The notes below the pieces were generated by a model. The model searched no databases, was not told the origin of the DNA, and saw only the letters and a program-made list of their open reading frames with translations. Below, one piece after another: positions 23,892-37,300 of a stretch of DNA of 64,000 nt. The stretch's first letter is position 1, and each line of letters starts with the position of its first letter. This DNA is from Dimorphilus gyrociliatus (Eukaryota > Annelida > Polychaeta > Dinophilidae): positions 482,685 to 546,684 of the forward strand of contig CAJFCJ010000005.1 in the NCBI GenBank assembly GCA_904063045.1, in the 5' to 3' direction. The position numbers and the translations under genes are program-made.

Positions 23892-26053
23892 TTATGGAAA
23901 AATATGACAAACATAGACATTATTCAATAGGTCTGGCTTGCCTAGTTTTATATAAAAGTATATCTTTTTTATATCTATGTTTGTGAACTCTTCTTCACAA
24001 TTGAAATAATATGATTTGAAATTATCGTATGATCTTATTATTTTACTATTCTCACATCTTTCCGACTTATCTCCATTATTATAAAAGAAATTTACGTATA
24101 TATCATTTTCATCTTCATCATTAAACTTCATAGTGAGCTCGGCTTGCCTATCTTGAAGATCTATAAATTGATTGTTCAAACTATTTTCAGTTATTAGAAC
24201 AGTCGTATTCGTCAGAGGCACGCATGTCTCTACTAAATCATCCATAAGATTATTGATTGGTGTAAATGTGCACGGGGAATCTCCCATTCCAACCACTCTT
24301 CCCTCTAGTTTCATAAAAGCATGTTGGGAAATTTTAATCGATTAAATTTATTGCAGCATACCTTGATCATATACTTTGAAACTATTCATATTTCCTTCAT
24401 ACATGCTTTTCAGAGACAATTCGACAATGTCAAAACGAGAATTAATATTCATGGAAGCCGTGATGTTTTTTCCATAAGTATATCCTTCACCAAAGTTAAG
24501 CTTATCTTCAGAAAAGGTAAACCAATAGTTTTTAGTCCAGTTACATTCAATCAGAGCATTGTCAAATTGCAATGAGCTATTAGCTATTCGTATTTCTGAT
24601 TGGTTTCCGTATGGCACTGGAAGATCCATATTTATTCGAAACAGCTCCTTAACTACATTCATAAAGACAATAGTCAGACCTCCACAATACCCGGAAGAGT
24701 GAGTAGTAATTCCTTTGACGCTAAAGCTGAAAGCTGTAATATAATTTTGCAGCCTTTGAGGAAAATAGTAAGAAACGAAGTTGGTCGATTGAATTATAAA
24801 TTCTTTGTGATAAGTAACTGTAAAGTTATTTTAAATGAAACATATGCTATTAAATATCATCTGTTTTAAATGATAGGTGAATAAAGCTATACTTTGCGTA
24901 AAAACTTGTAAAAAGGCAAGTCCAAAATATGAATGTTGTGAATCATAGATTTCCATTATTGTAAGTTTAACTGATTCCTCATAGATTAGAGGATTGTGAG
25001 GAAAACAAACTCTTTTCATACTCTTTGGTAGTTGAAGATAATCTACCAGTCCTGAACTCCATTGTGCCTTGTAAATTTTAACATAATCTGGTCTGGACTC
25101 TCTGCTCAAGTGTGTCGGTAAGCAATTATTTATTTAATCATTTGAGCAAGAATACCTATTTGCGAGACAGATTTTCTCTGGTTTGTTTGGTATAGATAAC
25201 TTAAATGTTGCATAAACTCCCAAGCATGCTTCCGTAATACACGAAAGAGCCCATTCATATACATTAGAGCCATACGCTGAAAAGTGATCCATAGCTTGTG
25301 AACACAACCACGTTCCAGAAAAATCTAGAATAGAGCTCATGCAGCTAGCACCTGAAAACTTGTCAGCAATATTCGTCAAGTATGAATCACCCTTCCTTCT
25401 TTGCGTTGAATCTAGATGAAATATTGAAAAAAGACAGAATTTTAGAGAGTTGAAAGTTTTATTTTATCAATTTACTATCGTAAGTAAATGCCATTATTGA
25501 CCCAAAACCATAATCAAATTTCATAATTGTACTAGTTTCTAAAATTCGAATTTCAATCCAATCTGAGTTCTTTCCAATATCTTTTTCTAGTAGGACGCAA
25601 ATCTGATATTTGTCTTTTAAAGGAGAAATTGTCATAATTTTATTCGATCCGCCAAAAGTTACTTGAACTTTAGTTAAATAATAGTCTGGATGTAAAAGAC
25701 GTGTCTCAAAACATAGTTCTATTATATCGTATGTCTTGTCGAAGTTAACTTTAAGATTTTCTTGAGGGCAATTCACTGTAGACTGACAATGCGCAACCCA
25801 ATCTCTCTGATTTATCCAACTAGGTTTTAAAGCATTCTCACAAACAAATGTGTATACATTGCTTGGGTGGATTGAACTAGCAGAGCATGTTGCACCATTT
25901 GTCTCTAGTGCAGCGTTAATCAACCATCCATCTGCTAGACTAATAGCTTAAAGAAAATTACTTGATTAGTACAATAAAAAAGTGACCTGTATTGATGGAT
26001 GACCAAAGTGGAATAAGGGAATAAAATATCAACTGAAAAAACAATCTTTTCAT
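23892..26053 (-). CDS. Secreted discoidin-like (galactose-binding-like) protein, 612 aa
   Basis: Probable extracellular lectin or adhesion protein. Exons 26053-26004, 25930-25476, 25411-25156, 25101-24893, 24817-24362, 24304-23892; the total closes in frame at 613 codons. Exon 1 is a signal peptide (MKRLFFQLIFYSLIPLW); the exon 1/2 junction is the least certain. The first domain has the pattern G-A-T-C-S-A-S-S, then W-I...D-W, a beta-rich core and a Cys near the end, as in F5/8 type C/discoidin-like ectodomains common in spiralians. A second copy starts at SGASCMSS, and a third, more diverged region follows. No transmembrane helix or GPI signal was seen. Family assignment is by pattern; the ligand is unknown. 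Confidence 0.68.
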
Positions 26054-27084
26054 GTTATTCACATTCAATTTTCTTGAAAAGTTTCAATCTAAATCGCACA
26101 GTGCTGTGTCTTTTCTGAGTTGAATAGAAAATAAAATATATAAAGGAAATAGATACAAAATATTCAAATTTTAATATTTGATTAAAAGAAGTAAAAGGCA
26201 ATGAATGTTCATTCATTATTTTTTTATATCAATAAAAAATTAATGTTTTTATATGAGCTCTCTCTCTCTCTCTCTTTCTCTGTTGAAGTAACAACAAAGG
26301 CTAACCTAAAGTTCAAATGTTCATTATTTCACAATTCTTTTTAATTATTAATACTATAATTGTTCCATATTTTAGACCAGTATTGCTAGTGGTGATTATA
26401 CATTATTACACCTGTACAGGATGTATTTGCATAAACTTAATCTAATTTTCGTTTCCACATTAAACCAGTAATTTACATGTTATTTTATTTATTTATATTT
26501 ATTCTAAGCAATTAACTGTTGGTTATAAAACAGAATCTAATAGACCAATAAAAAGAAAGAACTGTTGATTTAACGTATAAAAAATCGATAAGGATCGTCA
26601 CACCTGCTAAAATAAATTCCTTTTAGTTGTTTTTATACAATTTTAATAAAATTTTTAATAAACTTTCTCTATTATTGTTTATATTTAAATAGAGAATATT
26701 ACTTTTTCATTCTTCTACACTATTTTAATAAATAAACAATAAACAATAACTTGAAATACATAAATGTATGATTCATATTATCTTTAATAAAATAGTCTTA
26801 TCTTTAGCTATCGCAAAAAAAGTTTAAAAGGAAGATAAATTAATCAATATTACAATATTGAATATCATATATCAGAGAATTCTGAAAAAGGATATGTACG
26901 GTTAAAGTTTATTCTCGTATTAACAAGATCAAAGGAAACAAAGGATAAATTTCTTTTCCATGCTCAAGCAAAGATATCTTCTTAATTATCTTGTTTTAAT
27001 GTTCATTAATATTGAATTAGTGAATGTGTTTCGTTCTGTTAACTAAGAGAAAAGTCGTTAATTAATTTCTTTTGAGAATTGACA
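26054..27084. other. Intergenic with CT microsatellite
   Basis: The gap between two divergent genes, carrying a (CT)n tract at about 26257-26280. No coding sequence was recognised. Confidence 0.5.
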
Positions 27085-29973
27085 ATGCTCATTCAATCTT
27101 TGGCCGAATTGAGTTTACAGATTGTAATTTTGAATTGGCAGTATGTTTTTAATAGATTTTGGAGAATTCGGAGGAATTTTACACTTCCATTTAAAATCTC
27201 TAATAAGCTGTTGAAATTAATTAGTGATCAGGAGAATGGTCTTCCCGATGAGTATTTACAATGGTTTACGTATGATAAATGCACTCTAAGTGTTGTGAAG
27301 ATATGCCTAAAAAATTTAAGTCATCCAAACTCGTTGAATCTGTTAAGGTATCATAAAATTAGGACTGTTGAATTATCTGGATTGACATTTTTCGATTTGA
27401 AAGACTGCCTAAGTGTTTTTGATAGTGAATCCTTAAGGGAGTTATCTATACAAGGATACCATAGAAATGAAAGTGATTCTGCTGATAAAGTTCACCTGAA
27501 CGCATTACATCTTTGCCGTTTTACGAACTTATTGAGTTTAAATATCCGTTGTACCTCTTTCCGAAATAGGGACTTGAAATTACTATCTCAAGAATTCCCA
27601 TTGTTAGAAGTATTTGATATAAGCAATACAGAAATAACGACGTGTAAATACATCTCCAGTATGAAAACACTAAAAAAATTGATTTGCGCCGGAATGAGGA
27701 ATGATTGTAAGATAAATATCTATCACCTACCTCTATTGGAATATTTGGATGCTTCTTGTAACAATTCCTATACCATCTCACCAATTTTCGTTAGTAATTT
27801 TCCAAAATTGAAATATTTGGAAATATTTGGCCTAGATTTTAGTCATAGATTACAAACTGAGTAAAGAAATTGTAACTTTATTAATGCTAAGTATTATCAT
27901 TATCATTGATTTTTTCTTTTCAGTACTTTCGAAGCTGAACATAAGAATCTTTACTACGAGAATTTTAGCTTTATTGATCCTGCTTTCAAGATTGAAAAAT
28001 ACCGGAAATATAAAGTAAAATATTACTAATTTTACATCTTTTTTAAAGTATCCTTCATATCAATTTCAATAGTCAAATAGATTGATAATGATTCAAAGAT
28101 TACTCAATAGTTTCTTATGGATAAATAGAAAGGGGAATTGCCATTTTTCCGAAGAGCTTCACGCCGAAATATTAAAATCAAGCAAGAAATGCGATCCTAT
28201 AGATCTTGATATACTTAGAGTAACTATCAATTAAATGTCCTCTATTTAAACCATTTAACTAACAAACTACTTTCAGCTGTTGATTAATCATTGTTATCTT
28301 TGTAATAAACTTCTGCTACCTGATAAAGTGTTTGATGATGTCATTTTGGGTATTTTCCAATTATTGAATGTTACTAAGATGCGAATTCCTCATGTAACAA
28401 TTATATCTATTATCAAAATATGGTTAAGGAAATGCTACGAAAGAAAGGATGTTCTATCATTCGTAGAAGGAACAATTTTAAAGAATTCAAATAGAAAACT
28501 ATCAATATTGGAATTGGTATGATTATTATTTCATTTTTAACTTGTTAACTTTATTAATAAATTATACAATTTTAGAAATATTTCGTTCAAATTATCATAG
28601 CAGTTTTGGATAAGAAGATAAATTTATCTTCTATTCTTTTCAATCGAATTTGCGAAATGGTTTGTAATGAAACGGTAATGAAGTTTATTCTTTTCAAAAC
28701 ATTCAATACAAACCTATATAATTGCTTTAATCATTTTATTAAAATCTTATAGTTTTCAATGGAGGATGCTGAAAATTTATCCAATAGAATAGTGGTTTTA
28801 TACAATTCAATGTTAACGGCTGGAGGAGGTGCGTTCCTTATTATATTTAATATAGCTTATTTTCGTATTTAATTTATTATAATAGGCTTATGAATTTTTA
28901 GATATAAGATACATGAAAATTATTCTCATTTTTATACGAAATTTTCCCCAATTATCGTCATCTTTAAGTATAAATCCTGTTTTTGAATTTTACGAAAATG
29001 TACCAAAGGTATCTATTAAGATAATCTTTGCTTCTTACGTTTATCTATTAATCTTTATAGGAAATGCCTATAAATCTTATGGATTTGAAAGCGAAAGAAT
29101 ACTCTTTAGAGATTATAGTGAGTTGTTATTGAAGAGGAAAAATGCATTGAATCCTAACGTTTATCTTTTCTTTTTTCTTTCATAAAGTATAATTTTGTAG
29201 CGTTTTCACATTCAATTTCGAGGTTAATCGACCATAGTCAAATGATGAAAAGGATAACTGAAGAGGTGAATTCGTCCTATTTCTCTCTAAGTCATTTAGC
29301 TTCCGGAATACTTTCTCATATTATTGTCTCTTGTGAGTATAGATAGTATGTTAATTAAAAGAATTCTAATTGTATCCGTCTTTCGTCAGGTTCTTCCGAA
29401 AATTACAAAGAGAGAAGATATCTATTTAATAGTTTCAAAATTACAAAAAGCAGTTAGTAGTAATTAATTAATTAATTAACTAATTAATCGTTTTTGTTCT
29501 TTTTTTTTAATTTAATAGTTATTATAAACAAGAAAGATAAAGAAAGTCTGACATCTTCTTTGAATGAACAGATATTTAAAGTGTGTTTTCAAATTACATC
29601 CATCTTTTAACGATATCTCTTTTATTCAATATAGAAAGAAATTCAATTTTGGTCGAGAACGGATAGTCTAATTCTAGCTTACAGTTCTTTAGATTACTTG
29701 AAAAGTTTAATCTATTCAAAAATGAAAGGAGTTCAATTATGGGCTTTAATAACAATTCGTAATCTTTGCATTCAAAATAGTAAGTTATTATTAATTAAAA
29801 GGTAGAATAGTTGTAGTTATAGTTTTATTCTATTAACAGAAAAAAAGTATATTTCAAAAGTAAAACGTTTGAAACTACATGAAATGTTGGAAAAGAAGAA
29901 TTACCATCAACTTTTAAGCCATTACTCAGTTTTATTAATAATTGACATAATGGAATTACTTACAAATAATTAA
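27085..29973 (+). CDS. ZYG11/ZER1-like CUL2 ubiquitin-ligase substrate adapter (713 aa, 13 exons)
   Basis: Likely substrate receptor of a cullin-2 RING ubiquitin ligase. Exons 27085-27860, 27924-28014, 28073-28219, 28277-28516, 28576-28674, 28753-28828, 28902-29008, 29061-29117, 29188-29332, 29390-29452, 29519-29580, 29635-29779, 29840-29973 close exactly at 714 codons. N-terminal SLAELSLQIVILNW fits the VHL-box/cullin-binding start of the family. Degenerate LRRs follow to about residue 260. The C-terminal half shows the armadillo signatures S-Y-F..HLASGILSHI and KGVQLWALITIRNL, hallmarks of ZYG11/ZER1. Length is close to vertebrate ZYG11B (~744). In vertebrates these proteins read N-terminal glycine degrons; that role is inferred here. 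The sequence is quite divergent. Confidence 0.8.
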
Positions 29974-30244
29974 TTAAATATTTAAACAATCTATTCTATT
30001 TATTTCTATTTATATGATTATTATAACCTTGAAGATTATAAATAATTATATATACAGTATATATACACTTTTAATGCACAAATCAATGTTGATATTTATT
30101 TCTATACAGACAAATAAAAGTTATCTATATTTTAAAATAGAATTTGAGTTGATAGAAAGAATGAAATGACGTCTAAAACGTATAAATTAATAAATACTAT
30201 TTGAATGTTCAATCATGGGAATTTTAATGACTTTTAAGTAAAAG

Positions 30245-30291
<47 letters not shown>

Positions 30292-31381
30292 GTTACTCAT
30301 ATGCTGCGTATTGAATTTTCTAACCGAAAAATAATATTAAACACTATAAAACTGTTGCAAAAGTTTTCATCCAATACGTATAGACCTTTCATAATGATTC
30401 ACCAATAATATAACAAACGCAGTATATACAGTATATATTTATATAAAACAAATCTATTTAGCTCAGTCTTCTAATTAAAAGAAGATCTTCTCCTCCTATC
30501 ACTTCCTTAAATCGACTAATTAATAGGTCATTTAATTAATAATACAGGGAAAAGATTCTCTTTTTATAACATTTCAAAAGAAATTCAATAGAAGAGTATC
30601 AACCCAAGAGGATCGTTCTCTTGATTTGTTAGAAATATTATATATATTATATATATATATAGCTTCTATTCTACCTTTTAGACTAATGGCTAAAGTAGAA
30701 GAAAGATAGTAATAAATATGATACTAATGATAAATATTACGTATTTCTTTCAATTGTTTATTAAAAGATAAGAGATTATTGACAAATAACAAATAATGCT
30801 AATTAATTCATATAGAATTGATAAATATCGTTGTCTTTTATAAAAGTACAGTAAATATTATCATAAATTGAACGAGTTCCTTTTTCTATTCAATTCGATT
30901 TAAGTCATTCCTTATACAATAGAATACATTGAGATGATTCATAAGATCAGAATATGTAATTTATGTTGATAAAGGAATTCCGTCAAATATACTTACATCT
31001 ATATATATATACAGTATATATATATATATATATATTTATTTATATGTAGGTATAGATATATATATTTAAATACACTTCGTGTCTATTAGCGTGGTTTTAG
31101 GACTTTGAATACGGAATTGAATAAGTTTAATATTGAAAATATTCTATTCGATTTAATCGCTTTGGTAATATTTTGTGAAGTTAATTCATTTTCAGACGTT
31201 ATAGGCTTGATTGACTTATTTGAAATACTTTTGATCAAAGAAAATACACGCAAGGAATGCGCTATATCCAATATGAATTAGAATCATTTATATATCTATC
31301 AATAGTTTTGTTAACATCAATTCAATAAAATAAAAGGATAAACATCATTTTCTTTAAAGATAGTAAGCCACTTTTAACTAG
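29974..31381. other. AT-rich intergenic region with long TA repeats
   Basis: (TA)n tracts at about 30246-30284 and 31000-31034, plus several copies of the palindromic 11-mer TATACAGTATA. No gene was recognised. The 61-codon minus-strand frame at 31086-31271 has no supporting features. Confidence 0.5.
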
Positions 31382-34300
31382 ATGATGGATTATGAATATT
31401 CGATAGAGAATACTGGTTATTTGCAGGTAAAAATATCTGTAAATATCTATATTTTAGCAGTTGAATTCAATTTAGAACTTTCTTTACGCGAGTCGTAAAC
31501 AAAATTTTAAATGAAAGAGCTGAAAAGATCTGATAGAAAGAGGTGTGTACAGTATACTTGTATATACTGTATAACCAACTATGAATGCTATTCTATACAC
31601 TGCTTATCTATCTTAATGAACGTTATCATCATCCATTCATAAGAAACGTTCCTCCTTTCCTCGTAACATTTCTAATGCGTTCAATATAGTTAGATTACAG
31701 TGACATTGGCGTCAATAGAAAAATTTCTTAATATTCTTTTTAAAGGAAGAGAAGAATCTATTGAAAACTACTGAAGAAGAAAATTTGAATGAAAGTCAGA
31801 AAGGTCATCAAAGATCTAAAGGAGTTATTTCATTATTGATCTTTTTCTGTATTCTCTTTCTTATACTAACGATATCTGGTTTCTATCTGAAATATCAGAG
31901 GGGACTTCAACGAAAACAAGGTATTTTCATTAAAATTCTAAAAACTCTCTTCATAATTAATCTTATTAAATTTAATTAGATTTAATTAATGTCAACTTGA
32001 ATGGAAATAATTCAAGAGAATTACCTTTTTATAGCTCTCAATTAAAATCAATGAAATCTCAAGGTAAAATGATCCTATTTTATTTACTAAACAAACATAT
32101 CTCTCTTCCATTCTCTTCTAGTTCGTTTAATGAAACTTTTTATTAATTCTTTCACAGAATTCAATTGTTTTTTCAACAAGAAAACATGTTCAATTAGTTC
32201 AAGTGCGACTAATAAGAAAGTATCTTGGAGATATATGAATAATTCGAAAACAAATGAGAATTTTATCCTATCCAAGAATTATTATCCAAAAACTCAAATA
32301 GCAATAATCAACATTCCGTATTCAAGTAATAAACAATTTGAATGTTTATCATTCAATTATCAATTAAAAAGAGCACAATTATTTGTAAGAGATTTGTTAT
32401 AGTTTTTCAGCTTTTAAATGTTCTTTGTTCATTCATTTTTACTCTTTACTTTTTAGATTATTTTCAACGAAACCAATGGTCAATTTGGTCCAGTGACCTT
32501 TCCCTTAAAATACTTATATAATAGTAAGAAATGGGTAAAAGGTCAATATAGTCTGGACTCTGGTACCTATCAGGTTGATTAAAAGATAGATCAATATACC
32601 ATTAAGAATAATTGCTTTATTTTCAACAATATTTAAAAAACATATAGATTTCATTTAAAGTTATTCTAGACAACGTTTACGGGAAAATATCATCATATGC
32701 AAGGATTGGTTCATTTTCTCTACGGAAACAATGTAAAAAGGAATCTTTTACTAAAGGCAAGTCAAGTAACTTTTTATGTTTTTAACTAAACACACATCTT
32801 CTTTTTTACAGTTAAAACTAACAATTGTAAAATTTCAAATATCTTTTGCTATAAACTTATTAATGAACCTTTATCATCTTTCCAATGGATAATTGAGAGA
32901 AACGGTCAAAGTTTGTATTCTATTAAATATCATAGATACTTTCTTAGAAATGTAAAATATACTATTACTATTATGAATATAGATGATGTATACTTTATGA
33001 AGATTTCAAAGAGAAGTATACTTGGAGGAACAGCTGATATTATCTTACCAGAAATTAAAGAGAGAATTAACCATCAAAATTGTTTTTCATTCTCTATTCG
33101 TACATCGGAAAGTAGTTTGTCAATATCTTTAAAAGTTTTATTTATTAATTTAAAAGGCCATTTTATGAATTATACGATAATGTAATAATTAATTTGATCA
33201 TTCTCTTAACAAAGCGTATTTTTCTTTTATATTCATTCCCTGTAGGAATTCAAATGATTCTTTTCCTTCGTTAACAACATTTCATTATCATTTATCTACA
33301 AATTTTACAAAGGTAAGTAGAAGAGTAACATTTCTACATTGGAAAATATTGATGACAAACTTCATTTTATATCGAAAGATTCAATTCAGAGCAGAATCAT
33401 TTGGATTTTCTCATTCATTCATTGAATTATATAATATAACGTTTAAATCATCAATTTGTCCCGGAAGTATGTCAAACTAGGAAAATTTCTCTTCATATCC
33501 ACTTGATTGTTTCGTATTTTAATAGATAAATATTGGTCATTTAAAGATGATATTGAAAATATTAAAATGAATAGTTCATCAACAAATAAAGTCTTTAAAT
33601 GGATTTTTCATAATAAGAACAATCAGGATAGAAAGAGTTTTAAATATAGAAAACAACATTGTAAGATTTATATTGATAATTTCAATTACTGTTTATTAAT
33701 TCTTTTACAATAGCATTCGCTTCTCTAAATTTAAAGAAAGGAAATATTGGAGATATGGCTATTATAAATATATCTAGTTCTGGAATAAGTAACGGCTGTT
33801 TTTCATTAAAATATACCACTTACAGCTCAAATCAACAGTTTAATGGACTATTTTCAGTTGGTTTTACCATTTATATTGTGAAATATATCAATATTTATTT
33901 TAAATAGATCTATATTCGTACCGAAAAAATAACTTTTCATGTTTTTTCCATGAAAAAATCACTTAATTCAATTTGGAAAACTATTGATATACCCATTAGG
34001 CAGAAAAGTCAAAATGTATGATAAATACAACGTTTATTCATTCAATATTCCTTTATTATTTCTTATTTATTCAACAGGTAATGTTACAATTAGTTAAAAT
34101 CTTTCATGGAAATGACAGCTTTTTAGCTTTGGATAATCTCTATCTTAGAAATCAAAGTTGCAATACGATTAATACTTTAAGAGAAAGGAATTTGAATTTT
34201 TTAATGCCTAATGTTCATTTCTATTCAATAAATAGTACTGTAAATGAAAGGAAAAGTTTATGGGGAATTTTAGAAGATGATAACGATAAAACTATTCCCA

Positions 34301-37300
34301 GTTATAATTTAAACGGATATTTTCATCCGGAAGATAAAGATAAAGATATAATTTTGTATTCTCCAAAATTCAAGTTAAAAGAGGAAAGCTGTATGAATTT
34401 TCAAGTGAATTTACCAAGTCGAAAAGTGAAACTTACCTTAAAAATTCGAAGAGCTGGACAGATTAAATTTACGTGAGAAATTATTAAAACATTACCAGTT
34501 TATTTTGAACTTTATTTATAACATTTCAGAAATTTTATTAATGATTTCCATTGTTTTAACCATTCAAAAGTTACAATTGAAAAGAACGTTGAACAGGTAA
34601 ACTGTATATAATTTAACTAGAAACTTAACGTAACACATAAAGACATTGTCTGTTTCTTGCAGTTTTCATTCGTTTTAACCTATGTGGAAGAAGAAAATTC
34701 CAAAATTTATCATCAAGTCTCTATATATAAAATGTCAATAAGTGAAGGATATTGTGAGAATAATTCACCAGGTTAGAGATAGAAAACGTTGAAATGAAAA
34801 ATATAAGAATAAATCATGAACGTTTTCTGTCTTATTCAATTAAAATATTCATCGTATACATCATTGAAATCTATTCAATATACAGAATTTTGTAAATATA
34901 GTAACTTTCTATGCAAATATCAAGTCCATATGTCTCCTGAAAACATTTGGCATCCAAATTATGAAAGAATGGAATATTCAAATTACAAAAAATGTATATA
35001 CTTGTTGAATATTTATTATGATAATAACATTTTTCTTATCTATTTCAGGTGAATTTTACTTAGAATTCAATGGTTTTATGAAACAATCCTACTATTCTGT
35101 CATTGAAACGACAAAACTATTTGAAAAGCAACCGCATTGTATTACATTTTCAGCTATGAAAATTAATACATCCGATAAATGCAAACTTTATGTTTGTATT
35201 GAAATTTCCTAATAGTTTGTCTTATTATTTTTTTTTCAGATAAATCTAGTGGATAAGTTGAAAGTTAAGAGAAACTCTGCTAAAATATCTATACCATCTA
35301 ATATTTGGTCTAATATATCGATGATAGCACCTGCTAATACTTATTACAACGTAGTTTAAAAATGATAATCACATGTCTATATTCTGTATGACACTTTTCT
35401 CTACAGGTAAAACTAATCGGAAAGGGATGTAACGAATGGTTTAATATTCGAATAACAAATATTATATTGCGTAATAATTGTTCAATTATTGATCGAAATC
35501 TTACGGAAACAAGTCAGTATTAATAAATAATATATTATAGACATGATTATCAAGTTGACTTTTAAGGAATAGAATCGAAATTCTGCAAAACTTCAAAAGG
35601 ATATTGCGGATTTTATCCAAAAAATTATATAAATGGAATTAATAATTTCAAATGGATTCATTTAAATTACGATAGAAAATGTAAAGAATAAAATGAATAA
35701 TTGATAGATATTTACATATTTCTTATCTTCTTTTAGTCGGAAATAGCTTTCTTATTAAAAGTACTTGGAAAGAAAATCTTACAGCAAGCCTCCTATCTCA
35801 GCCATTCTCTAATGAAAGTAGTAATAAATGTTTAAGTTTAACTATAATTCAAAATCGTTTAGATGCAATGCCAGTTAAAGTTATATTTTTACCTTTAAAG
35901 TAAGTGTAAAATATCGTATAGTATTGAAAGTTTTAACCAGGTTTTTAGCTTTTCTTTTTAATTAATAGAAACGAATTTCTCTTTCAAAGTAAAATGCTAG
36001 AAAAAACAATCTTTCTAAATTTAAATAGAAAAGTTAATAGGGTAAGGAAAATCCTTTTAATTCATATTCATTTATAGGCCTTTCAATCATAATTTAATGT
36101 TTTGAATAGTTTAAAATAGCTGTTACTTCTTCGAATATCTTAACTGATCAATTAAAATTTATTAATATTACTATAAATAATGGAAAATGTCCAATTTGTA
36201 AGTAAAAATATAATTTGAATGATAATTATACTTTCTTTTATGTTATCGTTAAAGATAATCATCTAAAATTTGATCCTGATATGACATTTTGGAGTAATTC
36301 GACAAAAAAGACTTGTAAATGGTCAATTCATCCTATAAGTAATGGAGAATTTAGCCTAAGCCCATTTGTGTATCCTTGTTTCAAGGATGATACTCTTATT
36401 CTTAAAAGTCTTGAATTAAGTGATACAAGCAAATATATGAATTTTGGAGCTCAATTTGTTGGTAGATATACAATATTATCGGTAAATAATTTAATAATGA
36501 TTGCTATAAAATTGAAACAAAGTTTATAATTGAAACGATAAGGTTTTGTGGGAAATTGAAAGTAAAATATATTCTGCTGTTTCATTGAACGAACTATATT
36601 TTAGTTCAGAAAATATTAAATACTTTTCGTTAAAAGTACCGAAAAAACCATTTAAGGTTATGATTAATCATTCAATTAGTATTGCTAATAGAATATTCTT
36701 TTTAAAGATATTGTAAATACCTTTTAGATTATTTTCCATTTGGCTGTTTTATTAGATTTTCCAGAAGTTTATCTATTCGGTGTAACTTTTGGAAACCAAC
36801 CTCTTCATTCTAGTATAGTTGCTTTTGACGATATTGAAACTAGTAAGTTATAAATTATAGACTTTTAATAAATCTATTTTTCAAATGATTTTCATCTTTT
36901 CATTCATTCAAGAAAATATCAGCTGCAATTTTGAACATAGTAATTGCGGTTATTACAGTTTGAAGGGTAAACATAGCAATCTATACGAGCAGTTTTTTTG
37001 GAAAAGAGAAATTAATAGTTGATTATCAAATCAAAATTCTTTATTATACAAATGTTGTTATATGCTCAATTCTTCCAGATAATGGGAATTTTTCTATGGT
37101 TATTGAATATGAAAATAATTATTCTTCAATGACCTACTTAGCCGAATTGATATCACCTTATCTATTGATTAAAGATGCTAAATGTTTAACTTTTTACTTT
37201 GATAGGAATGATTATGGAATATCTTTACAATTGTTCATCAAACTAGATGGAGATAAAGAATTCAGGTAGTTTATTATATATTGAATTCTACTGACTGACT

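Noticed and set aside
30246-31034. TA-rich tracts as a replication origin or CRISPR-like array
   Set aside because: They are simple TA microsatellites without spacers or flanking genes; the genome is clearly eukaryotic.
31086-31271. 61-codon minus frame in the TA-rich spacer
   Set aside because: Short, no features, embedded in repeats.
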